Origin: Bacteroidota bacterium
GTDB lineage: Bacteria; Bacteroidota; Bacteroidia; Bacteroidales; P3
DNA: 64,000 nt
Assembly (NCBI GenBank): GCA_017860275.1
Contig: JAFNAQ010000007.1
Location: 1-64,000, forward strand
Direction of reading: 5' to 3'
Below the pieces are notes generated by a model that had not been told where the DNA came from, did not search any database, and worked only from the letters and a program-made list of their open reading frames with translations. Within the stretch, counting starts at the first letter, position 1; each line of letters opens with the position of its first letter. Of the stretch, positions 34,944 to 46,000 are shown piece by piece. The position numbers were made by a program, and so were the translations under genes.

Positions 34944-35858
34944 TTATTGTTCTATTATTACCTCTTCTTCTCTTGAGATTAACCTTGTCTTGCGACCAAT
35001 TATCCTCGAAATATTATCGCTACCAATATGTCCTGAAGGTACATCAAAGACTATTGGATAATCATACTCTCTTACGCTCTCAAGAATAATCTCCTGAGCA
35101 CTCTTACCAAAAGGGATAGTGTTATCGTGCATATCTGTAAAGGCTCCAACAATTAGCCCCCTAAGCCCTGAAAGCTTCCCTGCTCTCTTAAGGCATTGCA
35201 TAATCCTATCAATATGGTAAAGGTATTCGTCCAAGTCTTCAATAAAAAGTATCTTGTCCTTTGTATCCCCAAAGCTCTTTGAGCCAACCAAGCTATAAAG
35301 CACAGAGAGATTTCCTCCAATTAACTCTCCTTCTATATCTCCAAACCTATTTAAATTACTTGCCTTATGCTCGGTTCTTATGCTTCCATTAAACAAACAC
35401 TCTCTTAGACTTTCTATGGCTGGAGTATTTAGATTATCCTTATCTATATTCAAGGGCATAATCCCATGAATTGTTTGAATATTATAATTGAAATAAATAT
35501 GTGAAAGGATAACCGTTGGGTCGGAATAACCTATTATCCATTTTGGATTCTTCTCAAAGGCAGAAAAGTCTAACTTATCAATTATCCTTACCGAGCCATA
35601 ACCTCCTCTTGCGCAGAAAATAGCCTTAATCGTATTATCGTCAAGAAATCTCTGAAAGTCCTTAGCTCTTAGACTGTCGGAGCCAGCAAACTGGTCTTCC
35701 TCTTTGCCAATTGTCTCTCCTAAAACAACCTCTAAGCACCAAGACTCAAACAACTTAACTGCCCCCTCAAGCTCCGACAAACCTATCTTTCTTGCCGTTG
35801 CAACAATAGCAACCCTATCCCCTTGAATTAAATTATTTGGCTTTACAGACATATCCAT
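34944..35858 (-). CDS. ldcA: Muramoyltetrapeptide LD-carboxypeptidase (S66 family)
   Basis: 304 residues, cytoplasmic. Removes the terminal D-Ala from recycled tetrapeptides. The Ser-Glu-His triad is visible as Ser112 (IIGYSDPT), Glu207 (FIEDLDEY) and His277 (PSGHIGS), and the RGGYGS loop is at about 84-89. First gene of the six-gene operon. A TATCTTTG element lies only about 15 nt upstream of the ATG, so the leader is very short. A second in-frame ATG is two codons in. Confidence 0.92.
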   Translation of the reverse strand: MDMSVKPNNLIQGDRVAIVATARKIGLSELEGAVKLFESWCLEVVLGETIGKEEDQFAGSDSLRAKDFQRFLDDNTIKAIFCARGGYGSVRIIDKLDFSAFEKNPKWIIGYSDPTVILSHIYFNYNIQTIHGIMPLNIDKDNLNTPAIESLRECLFNGSIRTEHKASNLNRFGDIEGELIGGNLSVLYSLVGSKSFGDTKDKILFIEDLDEYLYHIDRIMQCLKRAGKLSGLRGLIVGAFTDMHDNTIPFGKSAQEIILESVREYDYPIVFDVPSGHIGSDNISRIIGRKTRLISREEEVIIEQ

Positions 35859-35872
35859 CTATTCTTAAAACG

Positions 35873-35880
35873 CAAAGATA
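35873..35880 (-). promoter_or_regulatory. -7 element (TATCTTTG) of the ldcA operon
   Basis: Exact TAnnTTTG match on the minus strand, 15 nt upstream of the ldcA ATG. Confidence 0.5.
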
Positions 35881-35966
35881 AATAATTTTGAAAACAAAAC
35901 CCCACAAAACCACTCGAAAATTTGCAATACAATGCTTCTTCTTCTTACACAAAACCCCACAAAATG

Positions 35967-36110
35967 GATTAAAGAGATAGCGACACTCTCTTTTGATTCC
36001 ACTAACACTACCTCTAAGAGACAGCAACCCTATCTCTTTAATCCACGCCAGCGAATCTTCAATCCCTCTCCCCCAAACCAAACCCCACCCCACTATCTCT
36101 AAGCATAAAA
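35967..36110 (+). repeat. Dispersed ~140-bp intergenic repeat, copy 2
   Basis: Aligns along its whole length with 17441-17580 in the same orientation (shared CTATCTCTAAGCA end). Short open frames in it are not credible genes. Confidence 0.8.
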
Positions 36111-36150
36111 GAAAAGGGAAGAACATTATCTCCCCTCTCATAAAAATCAC

Positions 36151-36292
36151 TTTTCACTTTTAGTTTATACCTCTTAACTCTATAAGTCTCCCAATCTGAT
36201 ACATTACCATACTCCCAATTGGTAGTTAGGGTAAATGGAGCCGAACTGTTCGGCAATTTTGATTGAATTATATGTATATCGTTTGTTTCCAA
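36151..36292 (-). pseudogene. Remnant of an RHS-repeat gene
   Basis: On the minus strand this piece encodes LPNSSAPFTLTTNWEY followed by RVK. The RHS giant has the matching LPNISNPLTLTTEWEY...RVK at about 38,880-38,985, and the DNA is also similar. The fragment has no start signal and runs into the dispersed repeat, so it is a displaced fragment, probably of a former RHS 3' end. Confidence 0.6.
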
Positions 36293-36605
36293 TGCCCAAA
36301 GGTAGAGATTTTATTTTAATAATTAAGACTATTTTGGTTTATATTTAATATTTTTGGCAGGTGTATTGGTATTTTAAAAGAGGGTACATTTAAGGAGTAA
36401 TCAAAAAACTATGCTTTCTTTCCAAATTTATACGCCGCATCGCTAAACTTTTCTCTGAAAAAAATAATTTTTCTCTCACAAAGTTCCTGAGATACGGCGA
36501 TTAAATTCCACCGAATCCATATCACTTATACCTCTTAGTGTTTAACTCTTCACTTAAAAAGACTCCTTTTCCAATACATTACCTCCTTTTCTGATACGCT
36601 ACCAA
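36293..36605. repeat. Non-coding region with the ~110-bp hairpin repeat, copy 2 (36399-36507)
   Basis: 36399-36507 matches 17256-17365. The stem is kept in its CGCCG/CGGCG core but carries two mismatches in the outer arm. No gene is seen in the rest. Confidence 0.65.
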
Positions 36606-37016
36606 TTACTCCTTATAAGCTATCACTGTAACTATTTTTTTCCTCCAAACCCATATTTGCAACCCTAACTCATCAAAATCATGGACAATCTGATTTTGCC
36701 CTCTGCCATTTACTAAGAGATATATACTTTCTGTTTTATTCGGTTTATTATTGCATATTGATAAAAAGTCATCAAAACACATTCTTACCAAATTTTTATT
36801 TCCCCAAATACATTCTATTATACAACTGATTGATTCTATTTTATGGTCTTCAACCCATATAGTAATCCCTAACTCATCAAAAATATAACTATCATAAGGA
36901 AGTTCATCCTCGTCATGATGCACAACTCTATGGGGGATATATAAATAATTACTAATATTATCTCCAAAAATAAAGTTTCCTACTGAAATCTTTGGAATTA
37001 AAGTGATGTTATACAT
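36606..37016 (-). CDS. Putative immunity protein for the RHS tip
   Basis: 136 residues, no signal peptide, beta-rich and acidic. It contains an internal duplication: FDELGITIWVEDHKIESI near residue 46 and FDELGLQIWVWRKKIVTV near residue 114. I do not recognise a named family. Its ATG is 3 nt after the stop of the RHS gene, the position where the cognate immunity gene of a polymorphic toxin is normally found, and its small acidic nature opposes the very basic tip. Role inferred from position only. Confidence 0.55.
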   Translation of the reverse strand: MYNITLIPKISVGNFIFGDNISNYLYIPHRVVHHDEDELPYDSYIFDELGITIWVEDHKIESISCIIECIWGNKNLVRMCFDDFLSICNNKPNKTESIYLLVNGRGQNQIVHDFDELGLQIWVWRKKIVTVIAYKE

Positions 37017-37019
37017 AAT

Positions 37020-40000
37020 TTATCTTTTATTTGTTCTACTATGTTCTTCTCCTTTTTCTTTTCTCTGTGCATTTTCTCTCACATTCCTAATTTTTCTATC
37101 TATTGCTTTTCTGTCTGATTTATTAGCCCCTTCTTTTTGTTTCTCCAACTCTTTAATTTGTTTTTCTGCTTTTGTTTTTGCTTTAACATCTCCATGCTTC
37201 TCATTTTTACTACTGTCGTTCGCCTTAGTGTTATTCGCCTTAGTGTTATTCGTTTTTTTTGCAAATTTAGATATTAGATAGACTATCCCCCCCATTACAG
37301 CCGGTTTTATTACAGTTTCCTGAACTGTTTCTTTTACTATTGCCAATGCCACTAAATCAGCTGGTCCTGGAGCAGGGGAATCTGATATGGCAACTGATAC
37401 AGCCGTAGCTAATCCTTCTTTTAATTTTTGACTATTTGACGTTGGGGGATCTTCCATCTGCATCCCATCTGGGTCGATGAGCATTATTGGGCTGTTTGCG
37501 CAGTAGTTGTATGGGGTTAGGCTTGGGTATTTGTCGCTTAGGGGGTCGACGGAGAGCCAGAATGGTCCGTTGGAGTTGTAGTAGCGGGCGCCGTAGTAGT
37601 GGTAGCCGCTTTCTTCGTCCTTTTCCTTACCGTTGAATTTGTATGGTGCGATATATTTTGGGTTGAGGTTAGGGTTGATGATGTTGACCCAGTCTTCTCC
37701 ATATGGTAGGTAGGCGAGGGTTTGGGTGTTGTCGCCATCGTCGTCGGTGATATAACTGCTGCTGCCTAAGTGGTCGCTGTGGTAGAAGTATGCTGGTTCG
37801 TCGGGTGTGATTTTTGGGTGTTCGTATAGGGAGATGATTGGGTAAAGGTCGTTGGTTGAGATGTAAGGGGTGGCTCCTATACAGTTTTCGAAGGTGAAAT
37901 TTACAGCGTCTGTCATCTTTCCTATTTGGTCTATGTATGAAATATCCGTGTTTGCTGGGGTGTTGATGTCGATTAGTCCGCCGTTGCCTATCTTGCTACA
38001 GATACGCTTGCCTTCTTCGAAGTAGTGCTTGGTATAGCCTTTGTCGGAAAGGGTGATTAAGGCGGAGGCATAGAGGGTTTGGTTTTGTAGGATTGGAACG
38101 TTGATATTGGTACCGTTTTGGTTGATGCTTATGGTTGAGCCGGTGAGTTTATAGGCTCTCTCGCCTGAGGCATCATAGCCATAGTACGCACCGTTGTATT
38201 GGTCGGTGAAGCCTTGTAAACGGTTGTCTTCCGTCCAACAGAGGTTGCGCTCGCCTATGTGCTTGGTTTGATGAAATATCATATTGCCTTTGTCGTCCCA
38301 TCGGAATTTTTCTGATTCGCCTAGGGCTTGATTGTATAAGTCTTCTAATTGTTGGGGTTTATTGGTATTATAGTTGTATTGGTTGTCAATGCTTATTTGT
38401 TGGGGACCATTATTATCATAGCCGTAGCCACTGGTAGTCTTGTTTAGTATCTTTCCTGATGGGGAATAGGTCATACCGTAGGTATAGCTTATTGGGGTAT
38501 AGTCAAAGGTGCCACTACCTAGTGTTGTGATTAGGCGATAGTCATTATCATAGGTGTAGGTGTGATTATAAGGGTTTATGACTTGGTTGCCTTGGTTTGA
38601 TATGTTTGATATGTTGCCTACGGCATCATAGCTATAGGTGATATTTTGTAATTGTTTGTTGTATTGTTGCGTGCTAATAGTACTGAGGGTGGTCATTCGC
38701 CTTGTTACTCCATTATAATTATAGTTTGTGACAACTCCATTGCCGTATTCTACTTTGGTACGTTGTTCGTATGCGTCATAGTCGATATTATTGATATATG
38801 GGATTTTAGATCCGTCTTTATAGCCTTCTATCTTACTTAATAGTCCTCCGTTATTGTAGGTATATTGCAGATATTCGCCATCAGGATAGGTAATATTCTT
38901 AACCCTATTCCAACTGTCATACTCCCACTCCGTCGTTAATGTGAGAGGATTAGATATATTTGGTAATACGTATGTATGACGATTCTTTATTAATTCGCCC
39001 ATATTGCCATATTCAAATTCCTGAGAGCCATTAGCATCTCTTTGTATTATTAGCTTTCCTGTATTATTACCACTTCCTACTGTGCCATATTCATACAAGA
39101 CGTCATTCCATGGTCTATCTGAATAGTTGATATTAGTTAGTTGATTATAGTGATAGTTGTAGGTAATGTTATCCCCCATTGCTGGATGACTTTCTGTTAT
39201 TAGATTTCCTGCTGGATCATATTCCCAATCGGTTATGCCTGCACTTGGGTGGTTGCGACTTATTCTTCTTCCTAACATATCATAGTAATAATAGGTTTTT
39301 TCAAGTTCTGGGTCTATACTTTCTATAAGTTGTCCTATTGCATCGTATTTGAAGTTCGTTTCATATCCAAGTGGGCTTTTTATGGTTGTCTTTAATCCCT
39401 TCTCATCAGAATATACTATACTTACCTTACTATTTTGATCTGTAATAATGGTCTTAAATCTATTTTTGCTGAAAGCGTCATTACCAAATTCATAACTTTG
39501 TGTACTTGTTGTTTGGTCTGGGTAGGTGGTTGTGGTTACTCTATCTAGTATATCGTATGCTGTTAGTGTTGACGATACTCCTGTGGTATTTTTATTAATT
39601 ATTGTATCAGTACTTGTCAAATCTTCAGTGAATATATTGTATTGCTTTATTGCTCTCGAATATTTATCAAAATCTGTTTTGATAATGGCTCGCTTCATCG
39701 TGCCTGACATATCAACATCTTTCTTCGTTTCTATAATATTCCCAAATCCGTCCGCAAATGTAATAATTTTTATCGGTTTACTTGGGTCACTTGGGTTGTA
39801 ATTAATGGTTTTTGCCCAAGGCTTGATTACTTTCTCATATTTTAAATTATACTTTGCTTGATCCCAATATTCATATTCTACTGTATTGTACCCTGTTCCT
39901 ACCTCTTTAGGTGCAATTATATTTTTTAGTCTTCCTTTTGCATCGTATGTGTAATATATCGTATTTAGTGATACATCTGTTATTTCTGTTGGTTTCCCCC

Positions 40001-43000
40001 AACGATAATCGTATACTGCATTGGATTTATACCCTAAACTATTTGATGTCTCTATTGGATAGGTGTTATTATCTCCATCGTAAGTGTAGTTTATCTCTAG
40101 TGTCTGATTTGATCCATTTTGTGGTAATGTTACTTTTTCAATATTTCCATAATCATCGTATATATAGTTATATTTTGTGCGTACATCCCCATTGCTATTT
40201 TCATATATCAGTTCTTGAATCTCTCCTTTCGCTCCAATGGTTGCTTGTCGCTTTCTTAGCAAGTTGGAACCATCAGAGACTACTTGTGTCATCGGGATAC
40301 CTACAATATAATTGCTGAGATCTTCTTTATATGTCATATATACTGTAACTGCATTACTAGAGCTTGCCTGACCTAAATCTGTGAAGGACTCTACATTACC
40401 ATATTTCCCATATATGAAACTCTTTTCTGTTGTTAACTTTGGAGTTGGTGTACTAGCTAAATAATAATTTTGTATTTCTCCATATATTGCAGGAAAACCA
40501 TCTCCAAAGCAATACGATCTTGAAGGATCTATTGGCACCCCTGTTGTTATTTCATGTAGTGCATAATTATAATAGACTTCTACTAATTTTTTGTCGTTTG
40601 CATCAAAGGTAGCATTGTATTTCATTATTCCTTTGAACATATAGTTTTCATTGTGATATTGCGAAATATTCTTCCTATATACGACACCAAAATTATCTAA
40701 TTCTTTTGCGATTATTTCATCATATCCATAGTCATCTCTTTCAAATCTGTTATATTTTCTGTTTTTGTATTCGTATTCAACGTGACTTTGCTTACCTTCC
40801 ACTCCTTCATTGATGATAACAGATTTCATCTCCCAATGCCTTGTTGGACATTCTACACTACTTTGTGATAAATTATAATCTATTTCATATGTTTTCAATG
40901 CCGGTGTATGCACCTTCTTTAATAGATTCGTTTTACCAACCCTTGAGTAGTGCACATTTAATTTACCATCACCATCATCGACAACATAATCTAAACAACC
41001 ATCATTATCCATATCTATCCATCTGATATCTTTCAGACTTATCTCTCTTGAAAATCCTCCTTTTGGATTAGCTACTACTTTTAATGGAAAAGGAGGGAAT
41101 GTTATTCCAAAAGTAAATGCTGCTGATAAATTAGCATAATACGCCTGACTTTTGTCAATAGAATTGGGTAAAGTCATTTTACCGCTAAAAGAATCTCCCA
41201 AATTAAACATTACTGTATTATCTGAAAGAATTTTATCAGGTAGTCCATCTCCATTTACATCTACATACGCAGTTTCCATTGTATTTGAGGAGCCTCCTCC
41301 TCCCAAACCTAATGATACGCTGAATGCTTTTATATTCTTGTACTTTATTTTATCAAGTACCATTTTAAAGGCATGTGTTATAATAGAACCTGATGACGAC
41401 AATCCTACACCTAAACCCCATGACATATTATTTTGGATATTATTGATGATCGGATATTTATCAGGCATCATAAATTTATATCCTAAATTCATATAAATAT
41501 TATCTCCAACTAATTTATCCGGCAAGCCATCTCCATTGATATCTAACCATGTAGCATCTTTGCTCCCTGTACAATAGTTCCCACTTAAATCTCCTCCAAA
41601 ACCAAGACTCGTCGATGATAATGTCATTCTTGCAGCATTTCCAACCACAGGCTTATTTATTGAATAGCTCCCTGAGATATTGCCTCCGATAGACGTACTT
41701 TCTGAATAATCTAATTGATTAGTTGATGAATGCCAATAAATTTTATTGCCCAAGCCTCCTGTTGGTTTTGAGTACTGAACCTTGACTTGTGATACAGCAT
41801 CGGGATATCCATCTCCATTGACATCGAACATATCTGCTAATAATATCGATTTCCCGTCCGTTCTATTTCCCCCAAAATCAAGGAACGGAATATTAACATT
41901 ACCTGATACTCCAAAACTTTTATTTTGACGCTTTTTAGCCTTAACTTTGTTTGGATTTCCAGCCGAAATTGATGTTCTCTCTACTATTTTTTCCTTATTA
42001 GTTTGGTATTCTTCCATTCCTAATAAATAATTAGAAATAACGTCTTTCTGAGTATATACTATGTTTCCGTATCCTTGCCAACTTTTATTCTTAAAATCTG
42101 GTAACATAATAAAGAATGAAGATTCTAAAGGATTATATAGTTGACCTATATTTGATGTCTCTGGATTATCAAAATCACTTCCCGTGAAATTTAGTGTCAT
42201 TGGATCAAATTCTCCATCTGTATTATTAACAGGCATGGATGTTGAGTTATAATATTGATGTAAAACTAGCAATGTTGTATCTATTGGACAATTACATGTC
42301 CCATCTGAACATTTGTTCTTATATCCAAATTGTCCCCATCCTCTATACATCTTACCATATTTAATATTTGTTTCATTAGAATAGCTAGTATATAATCCCG
42401 ACTGAATATCTCCTCCTGCAATTTTTGATGTTATTGAGTTTATGTAATTTGAACCATCATTACTCACGTAATAATCTATATAATAATCCCCAGTGGTAAA
42501 TTGATGCGAGTTATTATATGTTTTTATTAAACAGTGACAATTATTTGAATTTAACAGGTAAAAATCTGTATTTCCACTTGTAATATTCTTGACAGACATC
42601 ATTACCTTAGCGTCATTATTCATGGTGCCATAAAAATTGATGTTTGACTCAATATTATATATACCAGCCGATGTTATTGAAATTTTCTTGCTCGGTTGTC
42701 TCTGATATGAATATACACTCTTATTAATGGCAGGATAATAAACAAAATTATATTTTGGATTATTTGGATCTGTAAGAGTGTCTATAGCGTCAAAATCAGG
42801 ACTATTAGTATTTGTGATAATCATCTCGCATTTCGCATCTATTGCTGACCAATTAACTTGTCCTCCACTGGAAATCATTACAACCTTGAATTTATCTCCT
42901 GCAATTATTGGAATGGTTGATACATACTCTGGAGTTGTATTATTGTTTAAAATATATGGTGTGCCTAAAGGATTATTATTTTTAAATATAATTAAAGCTG

Positions 43001-46000
43001 TTATTTCAGAAAGGGTCAGCCCAGTTGGCAAACTAGTGGTTATTTGAAGTGTACCATCTACTGGCATCTCTATCTCTTGTTCTCCTGAGATAAGAAAATC
43101 ATCAGTATAATTAAATTTATATACATTCAAACCATTTGCATCTTTTTCATCTAAATTTGGATTTGTGATATTTGTTAAGGATGTATATTCTATTATAGGA
43201 TTCCAAACAACCTTGTCATATTTTCTACTACTTAGAGATTGCATCCTAAAGTATATCTCTTCTCCTGCAGTGACCGAAACAGACATATTAAATGATGCTA
43301 TTGGATCTGAAGGATATAGATATAAAGATTGGAGGTATGTGGCACCACTTCCTTTTTGTATACTGAGCTTCACACTGTCTTCCTCTGTCCTTAAATCGAA
43401 ATAATCATCCGATAATTTCGCTAATCCTGTTATATTAACAACTCCCGAATATGGTGCTTTCCACACTCTCACATTGTCAATATCCGGTTCATATAACTTT
43501 GGTTCTGTATAGGTATATGGTGTTTTTACCTCATAACAAGTGTCTCGAATACACACTTCGTTTCTATCAAGTATACACTTACATTTGATTTCCACTATTG
43601 TATCAGAATCGGATTTATATATTGATTCATCTATATATCCGTCTGTACTAATTTTTTCCTCTTCACAACTACCAGAAATAGTAATTTGATTTTCTGTGTT
43701 TGTTTTAAATCCTATTCCATCTTTCACTCGATTATAATAGATATTAGTTTCATCATTTTTATCATCAATATCAACTATATCAACTATTCCATCTCCATCG
43801 AGGTCCATCATATATGTCTTTGTCTCTTCTTCTCCGCTTGTCCAATTCACTCCTACACTGCCTCCTAACTTTTCAAAACCTAAATAACCTTCTATACCCC
43901 AATTATTTAAATAACTCTCTGATCTGAGAAAATTCTCAATACCACTAATTTTGTTCCAAGAACCATAATTGCTTGTCCCCGGAATTCTTAGCCTATAAAA
44001 AACCTCATGATCACTCCATTCATTATCCCTTTTATACAATTTATCTGGGTATCCATCTCCATTGATATCCACTAAATCAACTAAACCTTGTGTTTTTGAC
44101 GAATTATATGCATAATTTCCTCCAATAGAGTTTGATTTGGACGTAATTATATTATCAAATCCTAATAATAGTCCTCCCCCTAAGTTCCAAGCTTTTGTAA
44201 CAGTTCCATCTAACGAACCAACAAATGGCCCCATTTTAAGTGCTGATAAAAATGGGAGAATATTCCCAATTACCTCATCATCTTTTGTATCTATTGTTTC
44301 GTCTTTTTCTGAACTATACAGATTCCCTCCTAAAGTATTATACTCAAATTTATGTTCAACAAAAGGGAAGAAAGGAATATCTGAATTAATATCACATCTA
44401 TCCATTAGTTTGTCATCTAGTTTAGATAGTATATCTGAAGAAAAATTTTGGTCTTTTGAAAATTCATCTAATTCAATAATATTACATAATAATGTTTTAC
44501 CGAACTCTCCAGTTTTATATCCAAAGAGGTAATCCTTGATCATAGCTCCATCATATGTGATATTAATCTTATTTAGTAACCATGCATTTATCTCCTTCAG
44601 TCCATATCTCCCCGATATTGTAATATCTCCTCTTTCGGTAGTGCTTAATTGAAAATCTATATTATATTTGCCCGGTAAATATGTTATCGTTCCCGACTGA
44701 TCTGTGTATTTACCTGTATAATTTATATTTGATATATACTTTTGCTTACCAAGTGTGGTAATTGAAGTATTACTACTATGTCCTACTGAATTTTTCAATT
44801 GATAATTATACCTAACAACATTACCATATAAGTCAACTACCTCTTTTAAATACCATTTTGCAATATTGTAATCAGCGGATTTCAACGTACTGTTTTCATC
44901 AACTGAGGATCCATTGTAAATCTTTCCATAGATATATTTTGTTCCACTCTTATCTGTAACTTCCCACCAGTAATTTTGTGGAGTGGTTCCGTATCTGATA
45001 ATCTTTCTAAATGCTCCTTCTACTCTTGGATAAAATTGTTTCAACGTATCATTGGGGTCTGATTGCCCATTTCTATCTATCCATGCTTTTCTGTATGTTG
45101 GCTTATCTAATCTAAATTCCCCATTTGGATCTTGGTAACTTGTTACCAATGTCTCACCATCTAATAGGTAGGTCTCTGATTCTTTGTTTGGGTCAAAGTA
45201 TGGTACTCCCCATCTTGTTTCTACTGTTATACTTGAGATATTCATATCCCAGCCTAGGCCTAAGAAGCTGTTGCCGCCTGCGCTGTTATAGGTGATGTTT
45301 AGGTCTGGCTGCATGCCATGTCGTCCTGCTGGGATGCTTATCGGGTAGCTTAGGTTGGCGGTGCCTTTGTTGTTGGCTTGTGGTGGTGACATCATGGTGA
45401 TGCCTTCAAGTGGTTGCGCTGCCTTGAGGTCTTTGATGCTGGTTGGAGTGAAGGCCATAGCATCGGAGGTTTCTGGGGTTTTGAGGATGCCATTGATGTA
45501 GTCGGTGAAGTGGTTGGTTCGTGAGTAAACTATGCTTCGTTCTTCGTCTATGCTGTCTCTTTCTACTTTTATCCATCGTTTCTCTGTCTCATTGTAGTAG
45601 TAGGTGTAGATGTCTTGTGCTGTGTAACCGCTTGGTATCTTGGTTTTGTCGTATTCTATGGCTATGGTTAATTCTTTTTCAAAGGTGGTGCCATCGGGTA
45701 AGAATCTGTATCCATTATGTCCTTGGGTGACGTTGGACATGGTGTTGCTTACTACTGCCATGTCTTCTTTTTTTAGTCCACTAACACTGATGGCTTTGGT
45801 TTCTTTGACGGAGCCTGGGGTTATATAGAGTTTGGCGCCTGAGAGTGCTAGGGTGCTAGTGGTGGTGGTGGTGATTTCTTTGACTTGGCTTACTAGGGTG
45901 CGTTTGTCGTCTCCTATGTAGTTGCTGTCTTGTCCTGACTCAAATTGGGCTAGGGTCTTGAGGATTTGACCGTCTGGGTATCTTGCCTGGACTTCTACTG

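Noticed and set aside
35833-36150. 105-codon open frame upstream of ldcA
   Set aside because: Lies across the dispersed repeat and the ldcA promoter, with Cys/Trp-rich unnatural composition.
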